Translations under genes and position numbers: made by a program
Notes under the pieces: model-generated
Databases searched by the model: none
Told to the model about the DNA's origin: nothing
Seen by the model: the letters and a program-made list of their open reading frames with translations, nothing else
Source: Chitinophagales bacterium
Lineage (GTDB): Bacteria > Bacteroidota > Bacteroidia > Chitinophagales > Chitinophagaceae
Assembly: GCA_017303395.1 (NCBI GenBank)
Contig: JAFLBN010000004.1
Location: 1-64,000, forward strand
Reading direction: 5' to 3'
Length of the DNA: 64,000 nucleotides
In this document: one piece after another, positions 34,287 through 43,619 of the stretch
Layout of the letters: each line of letters begins with the position of its first letter
How positions within the stretch are numbered: position 1 is the stretch's first letter

Positions 34287-36236
34287 TTACTTAACAACGC
34301 TCAGTGGTTGTGTAGTAGCACCTTTAGCAGTTTGCAGTTTTACTGTATAAGCACCTGCAGGCAGGTTGCTTGTGTTGATGTCGATTGAGTGTGCACCTGT
34401 TGCAAAATCAGCAGTAGTTGTGTTGAATACCACACGGCCAGTCATATCATACACCATTACATTTGCAGTCGTGTTTTCTGTAACTGTAAAACGAACTGTT
34501 GCTTTGTCTGTAGCAGGGTTTGGTACAATGCGTACGGCTTCCAGTGCAGCGGCAACATTGCTGATGCCTACCGGTACAGTTTTGTTTTGTGTATTCAATA
34601 CTACACCATCGCTGTTGCGTATCAGCATTACTACAGCATGCATTTCATTCCTGTGGTATGGTTGCGGTATAGTAGTATTAAATGTATAGTCGTAATTACT
34701 ACCTGCTGTCATAGATGCAGGCAGGCTACCTGCAGCACCGTTAACACCCGGTACTATCATACGTGCTACGTGATTGTAAACCATATCTTTTGCAGGCACT
34801 TTGCTTGGTTTGCTTTCATAGCCACCCATGTTACCAGAGGCACCGCCAGAGTAATAGTTAGCTTGTGCATAACCGCTTTCAGTTCCTTTTACATCATCTT
34901 CTACCAGTACCATTGCAAGACGATAGTCACCATTCAGGTTGATAGCAGGTTTTACAGTTGCTTTCAACGAATAGCTGAAACCCGGTGCAGGTACATCAGT
35001 AAGTGTGATGTCTGCATAACCGAAATAGTCTTTTTGTTCATCGTAAACATCAAACAAATCTGATGGATCCAGTTCTTCCCTGCGGTCTATCAACATGCTT
35101 GGGTAGCCACCTATTTTTGAACCCAGATAAGAATCATAAGCAGCTACAACCATTGGGTCGCCGTTGTGCACAGCTATCAGGCTGAAGTTGTTAGGATGTG
35201 TTTTAGCCATAGAATCCATGTACACTGCACCACGCGGACACCAGCCACACCATGTACCTGTACCTTCTTCTGCCAGAATTTTCTTAGTCGGCATAAAGTT
35301 TACAGCTGTAACGGTAGTAGTACCAGAATCGTTTGTTGCTTCTGTATCACCTGTCAGTTCTACCCACATTTTTACAGGATAGTCGCCCAGGCTTGATGGC
35401 ATAGCCAACGGAGTAGGAGCAGTAACTGTTGCAGATGTAAATGGCGCAATGCTAACACCTGTAATATTACCTACTACTTCAGGGTTGCTGCCTTGCTGAT
35501 AGTGCAACTTGTATGATGTAATAGTAGAAGAACCATTGTTAAATACCTTGCCACCTAAAGCCAGTGTGCCACTTGTTACACCATATGCTGTTGGAGAAGC
35601 TGTTGATGGTGTAACGCTCAGCAATGCCATTTCGTTTGTTGGTGGTACATAAATTTTCACATCATCTACAGCAATACCAATCAGGTGTTTTGTCAAATCT
35701 GCACCATCGTGGTAAGAAAATGCTACTTGCAGATTTGCTGTATTGTTGTAAGAAGACAGGTTTACAGCGTTGATTTCCCAATCTACAGGATTTGCATTAA
35801 CGGTATCAATTACTGTCCAGCTTGTACCACCATTTGTAGAAATCAATACATAAGCATTTTCAGCCGGGCTACCACCTGAATATGCTGCTTTTACAAAGTA
35901 TGATTTATATGTCAGCCATGCACCTGTAACACCTGTCAGAGAGAATGTTGGTGTAACTAAACGTGTAGTGTCGTTATTTTCATTCGTACCATTATTATTC
36001 CATTCATCCACCACAGCATATCTGCCTGTGCCTGTTGGTACTGCCCAGCCCGCTGTAAATGCAAGAGAGCCTGTGTTTGTTTTCCAGCCTGTTGCAGCTT
36101 TTTTTACTTGCGACCATCCTGCAGGTAATGCAGTACCAGATGTACCGTTGAAATCTTCTTGCAGAACAATCTGTGCACTTGCACTAAGGCCCAGCCCCAA
36201 TACAGACGCACTTAATAGTGTAATAAATTTGTTCAT
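34287..36236 (-). CDS. Omp28-related T9SS-secreted protein
   Basis: A 649-residue exported protein. After the signal peptide (MNKFITLLSASVLGLGLSAS, cleaved after SAQ near 22) comes a choice-of-anchor-J/cleaved-adhesin type beta sandwich (to about 190), an immunoglobulin-like middle, then the Omp28 domain with a thioredoxin-like CGWC (about 328-331) in EEGTGTWCGWCPRGA. The last 80 residues (VRIVPNPATDKATVRF ... LPAGAYTVKLQTAKG) form a type A T9SS sorting domain, so it leaves the cell through the outer membrane. The ATG at 36236 is chosen because it gives a normal signal peptide. Its ligand is unknown. Confidence 0.88.
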   Translation of the reverse strand: MNKFITLLSASVLGLGLSASAQIVLQEDFNGTSGTALPAGWSQVKKAATGWKTNTGSLAFTAGWAVPTGTGRYAVVDEWNNNGTNENNDTTRLVTPTFSLTGVTGAWLTYKSYFVKAAYSGGSPAENAYVLISTNGGTSWTVIDTVNANPVDWEINAVNLSSYNNTANLQVAFSYHDGADLTKHLIGIAVDDVKIYVPPTNEMALLSVTPSTASPTAYGVTSGTLALGGKVFNNGSSTITSYKLHYQQGSNPEVVGNITGVSIAPFTSATVTAPTPLAMPSSLGDYPVKMWVELTGDTEATNDSGTTTVTAVNFMPTKKILAEEGTGTWCGWCPRGAVYMDSMAKTHPNNFSLIAVHNGDPMVVAAYDSYLGSKIGGYPSMLIDRREELDPSDLFDVYDEQKDYFGYADITLTDVPAPGFSYSLKATVKPAINLNGDYRLAMVLVEDDVKGTESGYAQANYYSGGASGNMGGYESKPSKVPAKDMVYNHVARMIVPGVNGAAGSLPASMTAGSNYDYTFNTTIPQPYHRNEMHAVVMLIRNSDGVVLNTQNKTVPVGISNVAAALEAVRIVPNPATDKATVRFTVTENTTANVMVYDMTGRVVFNTTTADFATGAHSIDINTSNLPAGAYTVKLQTAKGATTQPLSVVK

Positions 36237-36570
36237 CACATTTGTTTTTAAGGATTCCGAAGATACACATATTCCTTTATTAAATTTCAATTAAAATTTC
36301 ATGACAATTCTGTTAAGCCATTATCTTTGCACCGTCATCGGGTGATGACACGGGGTGCCTTAATACAAGGGCTGAGATTATACCCGCTGAACCTGGACCG
36401 GGTAATGCCGGTTAGGGAATAGCAAATTCAGCTACCATATTATGTTGCAAGCCGTTCGGATACAAATACGTAGCGGCCGTACGTATATACCTGTCTGAAC
36501 GTTGCTGCACACAATGAGTGGTAACACGCATGGCGCCCCTTCATTGTTAAACAAATGAAATTTTTATGCC
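36237..36570. other. Divergent intergenic region with TPP control of the receptor
   Basis: Between the leftward Omp28 gene and the rightward receptor. It holds a -7-like TATCTTTG (36322-36329), a hairpin GTCATC/GATGAC (36334-36349), the TPP aptamer, and about 145 further bases before the ATG. The latter contain a strong hairpin ATACGTA/TACGTAT (36466-36486) within a longer stem whose outer arms are CGTTC and GAACG, a likely part of the expression platform. Confidence 0.65.
36350..36422 (+). promoter_or_regulatory. TPP (THI-box) riboswitch
   Basis: The order and sequence of conserved TPP-aptamer elements are present: GGGGTGCC, GGCTGAGATTATACCC, CTGAACCTG, CGGGTAATGCCGG and TTAGGGAAT. GGGGT can pair with ACCC (P2) and CCTT with AAGG (P3). 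It binds thiamine pyrophosphate and lowers expression when thiamine is plentiful. It precedes a TonB-dependent receptor, so thiamine or a precursor is the likely ligand of that receptor. Confidence 0.95.
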
Positions 36571-38784
36571 ATGCAGCATTTCAACAAATCAATTTTAGCC
36601 GTTGCAGCCATGCTTGCTGCCACGCAAACCAACGCGCAGGAAGACTCTGCCAAAACCAAACAGGCATTGCAGCCGGTAGAAGTACGCTCGCTGCGCGCAG
36701 GTAGCAATGCGCCTTTTGTTACTACAGAGGTAACATCCAAAGACATTGAAAAAGCCAATCTGGGACAAGACCTGCCTTATCTGTTGCAATACACACCATC
36801 GGCCGTGGTAACAAGCGATGCGGGTACGGGTGTAGGCTATACGGGTGTACGTGTACGCGGTACAGACGGTGTACGTATGAACGTAACCCTGAATGGTATC
36901 CCGGTAAATGATGCCGAATCTCAGGGTACTTTCTTTGTAAACTTCCCCGACATTGCATCTTCTACAGGCTCTATACAATTGCAACGTGGCGTTGGTACAT
37001 CTACCAATGGTGCGGGCGCTTTCGGTGCCACCATGAGCATCAGCAATATGTTGCAGATGGACAAAGCAGGTGCTGAAATAAGCAACAGCTTAGGGTCTTT
37101 CAACACGTGGAAAAACACAGTACGCGGTGGTACAGGGCTTATGAAGAACGGTTTTCAGTTCGATGTACGCCTTTCCAAAATATCGTCAGATGGCTTTATA
37201 GACCGTTCTGCCAGCGATCTGAAATCTATACAACTGATTGGTGGCTGGAAGGTAAGCAAGCGTACATCACTACGCTTTATGCTGATGACTGGTAAGGAAA
37301 AAACAGGACAGGCATGGAATGGTGTACCGGGCGATTCATTGAAGACAAACCGCACATTCAATGAACTGGGAAGAAGGTCTGACGGTAGCTATTACAACAA
37401 CCAGACAGATAACTATCAGCAAGACTATTACCAGTTTTTTGCAGACCATAAGTTTGGCAAACACCTTACAGCTCATCTGGCTATGTTCCTCACACGCGGA
37501 CGTGGTTATTATGAAGAGTATAAAGCAGGCGAGAAATTCAGCTCTTATGGCTTGTCAAATTTCATTACGCCATCGGGCAGTGATACTATTACCAATACAG
37601 ACCTCATCCGACAACTGTGGTTAGATAACTATTATTACGGCTCTGTATTCTCGCTGATGTATGAGCGTAAGCAAACACAAATATCATTTGGCGGTGGCTG
37701 GACACAATACCTCGGCGACCACTATGGCTACGTAAAATGGGCACAATACAATGTAGCTGATAACTATCGCTGGTATTTACTCAACTCTCAGAAAAACGAC
37801 CTGAACCTGTATGTAAAAGCACAACATACACTGGCTGAAAAATGGATACTATTCGGCGATTTGCAATACCGCAATGTTGCATATACTATCAACGGTTTCC
37901 GCAGAAATCAGGCGTTGCGTCCTGTCAATAATTACAATTTCTTCAACCCGAAAATGGGTCTTACATACCTGTTGCGCAATGCAGGAGGACAGAGACAAAA
38001 ACTGTACGCATCATTTGCTGTGGCTAACAAAGAGCCAAACCGCGACGACTTTGAAGCATCGCCAACAAAACAGCCATTGGCAGAACGCCTGTATGATATA
38101 GAAGCCGGCTACGAAATAAACAAGAAAAGCTGGAGCATTGGTACCAATCTGTACTATATGATGTATCGCGACCAGCTTGTGTTTACGGGACAAATAAACG
38201 ATGTAGGCGCATATAGCCGTACCAATGCACCGGAAAGCTACCGCGCTGGTATAGAACTGCAAGGTGCTTATCTGCCAACTTATTGGCTGAAGCTGAATGC
38301 GAACGTAACACTGTCCGATAACCGCATTAAGAAGTTTACAGAATATATAGATAATTGGGATGACCCTAACTATGCACAGGTTGCCGTTACACACAACAAT
38401 ACACCTATTGCATTGTCACCTTCAACCATTGCGGGTGGTGGCATCACATTTGCGCCTTTCCGCTACATGAAGCATGACCAATTGCTGGAGTTGGACATTA
38501 TGGGCAAATTTGTAGGCAAGCAATACCTCGACAATTCCGGCGACAAAAACCGTATGCTGAACGACTATACACTTTGCGATGTACGCCTGCGTTATGGCAT
38601 CAAGGTGAAACCATTCAAAGAAGTACTGGCAACATTTGCCGTTAACAATATCTTCGACCGCAAATACGAAAGCAATGGCTATGTATGGTATGTGTACCAG
38701 ACAGCCGGGCAAAATGTGGTTGACAACCGTTACTTCCCGCAGGCAGGTATTAACTACATGCTGGGGCTGACGCTGAAATTCTAA
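36571..38784 (+). CDS. TonB-dependent receptor under TPP-riboswitch control (probable thiamine-compound receptor)
   Basis: A 737-residue outer-membrane receptor: signal peptide (ending TNAQ, about residue 22), plug domain (VEVRSLRAGSNAPFVTTEVTSKDIE, then GVGYTGVRVRGTDGVRMNVTLNGIPVNDAES), and a barrel ending in LGLTLKF with the C-terminal Phe. No CarboxypepD-like domain precedes the plug. The TPP riboswitch in its leader makes uptake of thiamine or a related compound the best inference; similar THI-controlled receptors (OMR1 type) are known in Bacteroidota. Usually a thiamine transporter gene follows, but here the transcript appears to end at the terminator near 38830. Confidence 0.9.
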   Translation: MQHFNKSILAVAAMLAATQTNAQEDSAKTKQALQPVEVRSLRAGSNAPFVTTEVTSKDIEKANLGQDLPYLLQYTPSAVVTSDAGTGVGYTGVRVRGTDGVRMNVTLNGIPVNDAESQGTFFVNFPDIASSTGSIQLQRGVGTSTNGAGAFGATMSISNMLQMDKAGAEISNSLGSFNTWKNTVRGGTGLMKNGFQFDVRLSKISSDGFIDRSASDLKSIQLIGGWKVSKRTSLRFMLMTGKEKTGQAWNGVPGDSLKTNRTFNELGRRSDGSYYNNQTDNYQQDYYQFFADHKFGKHLTAHLAMFLTRGRGYYEEYKAGEKFSSYGLSNFITPSGSDTITNTDLIRQLWLDNYYYGSVFSLMYERKQTQISFGGGWTQYLGDHYGYVKWAQYNVADNYRWYLLNSQKNDLNLYVKAQHTLAEKWILFGDLQYRNVAYTINGFRRNQALRPVNNYNFFNPKMGLTYLLRNAGGQRQKLYASFAVANKEPNRDDFEASPTKQPLAERLYDIEAGYEINKKSWSIGTNLYYMMYRDQLVFTGQINDVGAYSRTNAPESYRAGIELQGAYLPTYWLKLNANVTLSDNRIKKFTEYIDNWDDPNYAQVAVTHNNTPIALSPSTIAGGGITFAPFRYMKHDQLLELDIMGKFVGKQYLDNSGDKNRMLNDYTLCDVRLRYGIKVKPFKEVLATFAVNNIFDRKYESNGYVWYVYQTAGQNVVDNRYFPQAGINYMLGLTLKF

Positions 38785-38813
38785 CACAATCGCGTGTTAT
38801 TTTTGATTGATAG

Positions 38814-38839
38814 CGCCGGGCACATGCCCGGCGTTTTCT
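38814..38839 (+). terminator. Terminator after the receptor gene
   Basis: CGCCGGGCA and TGCCCGGCG around a CA loop, followed by TTTTCTTTT. A shorter stem AACAC/GTGTT lies at 38783-38798 near the stop. Confidence 0.93.
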
Positions 38840-38968
38840 TTTGCTTTATACCTGTATAGACAGGCTTTAAAGCCCTATTGGCATATAAAAACCTATTTTT
38901 ACATGCCAAAATTGCCGATAATATGAATTGGTAGGCATTTTGATGATTGATACTTAAAACGAAAGAGA

Positions 38969-39664
38969 ATGATAGGATATTACCTGATTGCGGGTATCAT
39001 GTTCCTGGTGGGTATGATGGTGAGCAATCAACTGAAGCGAAAATTTCAAGAGTACTCGGAAGTACCTCTGAGCGAAGGGCTGAGCGGTAAGGAAGTGGCA
39101 GAGCGTATGTTGCACGAAAACGGTATATACGATGTGCAGGTTATCTCTACACCGGGCTTCCTTTCAGACCACTACAACCCTGCAGATAAAACTGTGAACC
39201 TGAGCCCCGATGTATATAGCGGGCGCAGCATTTCTGCTGCTGCAGTAGCTGCGCACGAATGTGGCCACGCTGTACAACATGCCACTGCTTACAGTATGTT
39301 GCAAATGCGCAGCAAGCTGGTGCCAATTGTACAGATAAGCTCTACACTCTCTCAATGGGTGATAGCTGCGGGTGTGGGTTTCATGGGTTTTGGCGGTGGC
39401 AACCAGACCATACTGCTGATAGGTATTGCATTGTTTGCAGTGTCAACGTTGTTTTCACTAATAACACTGCCTGTGGAGTATGATGCCAGTGCACGCGCGC
39501 TGAAGTGGATGGAGAATACGCACCTGACAACAAGGGGCGAACATGATCAAGCTGCCGATGCATTGAAATGGGCGGCACGTACCTACGTAGTTGCTGCCAT
39601 TGCATCTGTTGCCAACCTTATCTATTTTATTATGATTTTCTTAAACCGCAGAAACGACGATTAA
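38969..39664 (+). CDS. YugP-type zinc metallopeptidase (membrane)
   Basis: A 231-residue integral-membrane peptidase. The zinc site is AAHECGHAVQHA (HECGH at 96-100). Hydrophobic segments at about 2-18, 120-145, 147-170 and 205-223 place it in the inner membrane with the active site on one face. SGKEVAERMLHENGIYDV is the family's N-terminal signature. The substrate is unknown. It is 29 bases upstream of the metallo-beta-lactamase/rhodanese gene, so they probably form a unit. Confidence 0.9.
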   Translation: MIGYYLIAGIMFLVGMMVSNQLKRKFQEYSEVPLSEGLSGKEVAERMLHENGIYDVQVISTPGFLSDHYNPADKTVNLSPDVYSGRSISAAAVAAHECGHAVQHATAYSMLQMRSKLVPIVQISSTLSQWVIAAGVGFMGFGGGNQTILLIGIALFAVSTLFSLITLPVEYDASARALKWMENTHLTTRGEHDQAADALKWAARTYVVAAIASVANLIYFIMIFLNRRNDD

Positions 39665-39693
39665 CCGTATCTTGACGGACCAAATACAAGCCG

Positions 39694-41094
39694 ATGACAG
39701 TAGAACAATTATATACAAACTGCCTGAGCGAAGCTGCTTATTTCATTGCAGACAATGGCGAGGCAGCAGTGATAGACCCGCTGCGCGATGTGGATGTGTA
39801 CATCCAAAAGGCAGCTGAAATGGGGGTGAAGATTAAATACATTTTCGAAACACACTTTCATGCCGACTTTGTAAGCGGGCATTTGGAACTGTCGAAGAAA
39901 ACCGGCGCACCGATAGTTTACGGTCCGCAAACCAATGCAAAATTCGATATACATCTGGCAAAAGATGGCGAAGAATTCAGCATTGGCAATCTGAAAATAA
40001 AAGCACTGCATACACCCGGCCATACGCTGGAAAGCACCTGCTACCTGTTGTATAACGAAGCAGGCAATCCTTACTGCGTATTCACAGGCGATACTTTGTT
40101 TGTGGGCGATGTAGGCCGTCCTGACCTGTTCAGCGGCAACCTGAGCAAAGAAGAATTGGCTGGTTTTATGTACGATTCGCTGCAGCGCAAAATCAAAACC
40201 CTGCCTGAAGATGTAATCGTATATCCTGCACACGGACCGGGCAGCTCATGCGGCAAAAACTTAGGTCCGAATACTTTCAGTACCATAGGTGAACAACTGG
40301 ACAGTAACTATGCGCTGCAGGATATGAGCAAAGAAGATTTTGTAAAAGTGGTGACAGAAGGCCTCAGCACACCGCCTGCATACTTCCCTATCAATGCGCG
40401 TATTAATAAGGAAGGATACGGAAGCCTTGACGAAGTAATGAACAATGCTATGACAGCATTGTCTATTGCGGACTTCAAACAAAAAGTAAATGATGGTGCA
40501 TGGATACTGGATACACGCCACGCCACTGTATTTACAGAAGGTTTTATTCCCGACTCCATAAGCATAGGTCTTGAAGGCCGCTTTGCAGAGTGGGCAGGCA
40601 GCCTGCTGCCGTTCGACCAGCCACTTGTACTGGTTACAGAAGCAGGCAAAGAAAAAGAAAGTGCTATCCGACTTTCACGCGTTGGTATAGACAATGTACA
40701 AGGTTACCTGCAAGGTGGCTTTGAGGCATGGAGAGATGGCAACGAAAAGATTGACATGGTGATAGACATAGAGCCCGAAGAACTGGCGATGGATATACCG
40801 CACGATAGTAAGCTGGAAGTAATAGATGTACGCAAACCATCAGAGTTTGACACAGCACACATAAAAGGTGCGCACAATGCACCGCTTGATACGCTGATGG
40901 ACCCGATGAACGTTGCTATGATAGACACAGAAAACAACCTGTATATACACTGTGCAGGCGGTTACCGTTCAGTTATCGCAGCTTCGTTGCTCAAGCGTCA
41001 GGGCTATCACAACCTACGCAATGTACTGGGTGGCTTTGGTAAGATAAAAGATGTAGATGGCATGCCGATAGTACAAGGTGCAAAAGTATCGTAG
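39694..41094 (+). CDS. Persulfide dioxygenase-like MBL-fold protein with two rhodanese domains
   Basis: A 466-residue cytoplasmic enzyme. The N-terminal metallo-beta-lactamase fold has THFHADFVSGH (H54, H56, D58), HTPGHTLES and FTGDTLFVGDVGRPDL, typical of ETHE1-type iron persulfide dioxygenases. Then comes a first rhodanese module lacking a catalytic Cys (the loop reads VTEAGKEKES), and a second, complete one with the active loop CAGGYRS (ending near 437). Such fusions oxidise glutathione or protein persulfide to sulfite and move sulfane sulfur. The sulfide-detoxification role is family knowledge; the exact thiol carrier is not known. Confidence 0.9.
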   Translation: MTVEQLYTNCLSEAAYFIADNGEAAVIDPLRDVDVYIQKAAEMGVKIKYIFETHFHADFVSGHLELSKKTGAPIVYGPQTNAKFDIHLAKDGEEFSIGNLKIKALHTPGHTLESTCYLLYNEAGNPYCVFTGDTLFVGDVGRPDLFSGNLSKEELAGFMYDSLQRKIKTLPEDVIVYPAHGPGSSCGKNLGPNTFSTIGEQLDSNYALQDMSKEDFVKVVTEGLSTPPAYFPINARINKEGYGSLDEVMNNAMTALSIADFKQKVNDGAWILDTRHATVFTEGFIPDSISIGLEGRFAEWAGSLLPFDQPLVLVTEAGKEKESAIRLSRVGIDNVQGYLQGGFEAWRDGNEKIDMVIDIEPEELAMDIPHDSKLEVIDVRKPSEFDTAHIKGAHNAPLDTLMDPMNVAMIDTENNLYIHCAGGYRSVIAASLLKRQGYHNLRNVLGGFGKIKDVDGMPIVQGAKVS

Positions 41095-41112
41095 TAGATA
41101 ACAATACAACAT

Positions 41113-41145
41113 AAAAAAGGGGAACATTTGCTGTTTCCCTTTTCT
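41113..41145. terminator. Bidirectional hairpin terminator
   Basis: AAAAGGGGAACA pairs with TGTTTCCCTTTT (one mismatch). It lies between the dioxygenase gene and the leftward barrel gene and serves both. Confidence 0.8.
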
Positions 41146-41148
41146 GTT

Positions 41149-41994
41149 TTAGAATGTAAATGAGATGCCTAAGTGCAAGCCCAAACTACTATACGGGTGC
41201 ACGATAGATGGCAATGTTGTATTAGCATTAGCACTGCTCGGTGTATATTGTTGTGTTGGATTTGTTACCCTTGGAAGTAAATTTTGTCCATTTACGAAAT
41301 ATTCTGTCAGCTCCGCTCTTTTAACATTCAAGGTTAAAGAAGTATAGTTCATTTCTACCCATCCGTTCAGCCCTTTTGTTATTTGCCCTTTTATACCTAT
41401 TGCAGTAGAAACACCTGCATTGAAATTATGTTTCAATTTTTCAACACCTTTTATCTGCTGCGTAGTATTGTTAAATGTTGCACTATATGCAAAAGAGTTT
41501 TCTATTCTGGAAATAACAGGCAGCACTGCACCAATACGTGTATAGAACTGAAGTTTGTTGCCATACTGCATCACAAGCGATGGTACAGTGAAAAATGTAC
41601 CTGTAGCACGTTTGGCGTATAATTCTCTTATAGTATATCCATTATCAGGATATTCTACTCCTGCCTGATATTTTACAGGCAAAAGACCCACTACATTGTT
41701 CAGCTCAAAGCCTATATTCTTATTCAGCATAATGCCTATTGCAAGGTTTGCCTGCATACCTGCCGTAAAAGATGCTTTTTTCAACTCATAATCTGCAAGC
41801 CCGTTATTGTTATAAATCAACGTACCATTCAATGGGGTATTATGCGCCATACGCTGTGCAGCAGTTGGTGTATTGTAGCCTATACCTATGCGCATGTAGC
41901 CTTCTTTTTTAGGCTTTTTCGTCTGTTTAGGTTGTGCATACGTAGTAAGGCTACCTATTGCAAGTGCCAGTGTGACACCCAGATATTTTTTCAT
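41149..41994 (-). CDS. Outer-membrane beta-barrel protein
   Basis: A 281-residue protein with a signal peptide (cleavage after TTYAQ, about 21), a short Lys/Pro/Thr linker (PKQTKKPKKEG) and about eight to ten amphipathic strands (YMRIGIGYNTPTAAQ, ASFTAGMQANLAIGIM, LQFYTRIGAVLPV). It ends GISFTF with a terminal Phe. It belongs to the broad outer-membrane barrel (OMP_b-brl) group. No ligand or partner can be inferred. Confidence 0.75.
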   Translation of the reverse strand: MKKYLGVTLALAIGSLTTYAQPKQTKKPKKEGYMRIGIGYNTPTAAQRMAHNTPLNGTLIYNNNGLADYELKKASFTAGMQANLAIGIMLNKNIGFELNNVVGLLPVKYQAGVEYPDNGYTIRELYAKRATGTFFTVPSLVMQYGNKLQFYTRIGAVLPVISRIENSFAYSATFNNTTQQIKGVEKLKHNFNAGVSTAIGIKGQITKGLNGWVEMNYTSLTLNVKRAELTEYFVNGQNLLPRVTNPTQQYTPSSANANTTLPSIVHPYSSLGLHLGISFTF

Positions 41995-42034
41995 CAGAGG
42001 GGATAATTTTTAATAAATATAGCTTTCATCAATT

Positions 42035-42067
42035 GAATAAGCCGCACTTGTTTAATGCGGCTTATTC
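42035..42067 (-). terminator. Terminator of the aminopeptidase P gene
   Basis: GAATAAGCCGCA and TGCGGCTTATTC with a nine-base loop, 20 bases beyond the stop codon. Confidence 0.88.
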
Positions 42068-42086
42068 TGTTATTTACTATCAGTTA

Positions 42087-43379
42087 TTATTTACGCTTCA
42101 TGGCAGCTTCAATTTCTTCTACTGTTATCGGTATGTTTTTGAAAAGGTCTGTGCTGCCTGTTTTAGTAAGCCATACGTTGTTTTCAATGCGTATGCCCAT
42201 TTGTTCTTCTTCTATGTAAATGCCCGGCTCAATGGTGAAGAGCATGCCTTCTTTTACCGGTAGCACACGCGTACCCAGGTCGTGTACGTCTATACCCAGA
42301 TGGTGGGTAACGCCATGGTAGAAGTATTTACGATAAGCAGGATTTTCAGGGTCCTGATTTTTGATATCGTTTTTTGTTATCAACCCTATTTTCAGCAATT
42401 GTTTTTCCATTTCTCCACACACTTTTGCCGTGTAGTCTACTATAGAAATGCCTGGCTTCAATATCTTCTTGGCAAAGTTGTGTACATCCAGCACGGCATT
42501 GTACACTTCCTTCTGGCGCTTGCTGAATTTACCATTCACCGGTATGGTACGTGTCAGGTCTGCACAGTAGTTACCATACTCTGCACCAAAGTCCATCAGT
42601 ATCAGTTCACCGTCTTTACACTGTTGGTTGTTTTCAACATAGTGCAGCACACGTGCCCTGTCTCCTGATGCAATGATACAATCGTATGCATGGCGGCTTG
42701 CACGGTTGCGCAGAAACTCATGTGTTATTTCAGCTTCTATTTCATGCTCCCAAACACCGGGTTTTATAAACTTCATTACCCTCTCAAATGCTTTGTGGGT
42801 AATGTTTACAGCCTCCTGTGTTACAGCAATTTCTTCTTTTGTTTTTATCGCACGCAGTTCCTTCATGATAGGTGCACTGCGTTCGTATTCGTGCAGCGGA
42901 AAACGCTTCATGAAGTCATGTACAAACAACAAATCGGGACGGAAAAGTGATGTATCCAGCCTGTCGTTTTCATTTGTATTCAGATACACATTCTCTGCAT
43001 GGTGCATCATTACCTGCAATACGGCATCTATACTGTCCAGCCATTGTACATTTTTAATACCTGATATAGCTGTTGCTTCATCTTTGCGCAGTTTGTGGCC
43101 TTCCCATTTTTCAAGATGCTCGTTGGGGCGTATAAGCACCAGCACCTCGCGGGCATTTTTATCAGGGTTGTCAGGATAAAGGATAACCATCGATTTTTCC
43201 TGCACTACACCAGACAGCCATACTACATCGGCATTCGGGCGATAAGTATATATAGCATCACCATTGGTTGGCAATACCGGGTTGCCGGGGAAAATGGCAA
43301 CACTATTAGGCTTCATTTTCTTTATAAAGCGCTCCCTGTTCTGGGTAAAAAGCTTTGAAGGAATTGGTAAGTATTTCAT
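42087..43379 (-). CDS. pepP: Xaa-Pro aminopeptidase (aminopeptidase P)
   Basis: A 430-residue metallopeptidase that removes N-terminal residues preceding Pro. It has an N-terminal creatinase-like domain (AIFPGNPVLPTNGDAIYTYRP, ending near 170) and the pita-bread catalytic domain. Metal ligands are visible in order: MDFGAEYGNYCADLTRT (two Asp), HHLGIDVHDLG (His), FTIEPGIYI (Glu) and MGIRIENNVW (Glu). The protein is cytoplasmic, as no signal is present. It ends with a terminator and stands alone on its strand. Confidence 0.93.
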   Translation of the reverse strand: MKYLPIPSKLFTQNRERFIKKMKPNSVAIFPGNPVLPTNGDAIYTYRPNADVVWLSGVVQEKSMVILYPDNPDKNAREVLVLIRPNEHLEKWEGHKLRKDEATAISGIKNVQWLDSIDAVLQVMMHHAENVYLNTNENDRLDTSLFRPDLLFVHDFMKRFPLHEYERSAPIMKELRAIKTKEEIAVTQEAVNITHKAFERVMKFIKPGVWEHEIEAEITHEFLRNRASRHAYDCIIASGDRARVLHYVENNQQCKDGELILMDFGAEYGNYCADLTRTIPVNGKFSKRQKEVYNAVLDVHNFAKKILKPGISIVDYTAKVCGEMEKQLLKIGLITKNDIKNQDPENPAYRKYFYHGVTHHLGIDVHDLGTRVLPVKEGMLFTIEPGIYIEEEQMGIRIENNVWLTKTGSTDLFKNIPITVEEIEAAMKRK

Positions 43380-43619
43380 TTTATGATCTTATTCGAGTAA
43401 AATTAAACGTAGCGAATCTACTATTTATCACCCTAAAGGCTTGAATAATAATTATATTATTATTATTTTGTTTTTCATTAGTCGTTTTTAATGCCATTTT
43501 AATGACTGTACACTGACATATCTCTTATTTTTAGATTGGAGTATTAGTCATATGTTCAGTCAAAAACTATTGGCAAATATCACCGTTAAACTGAAGCAAC
43601 CTTAAAATATTTGATTGAA

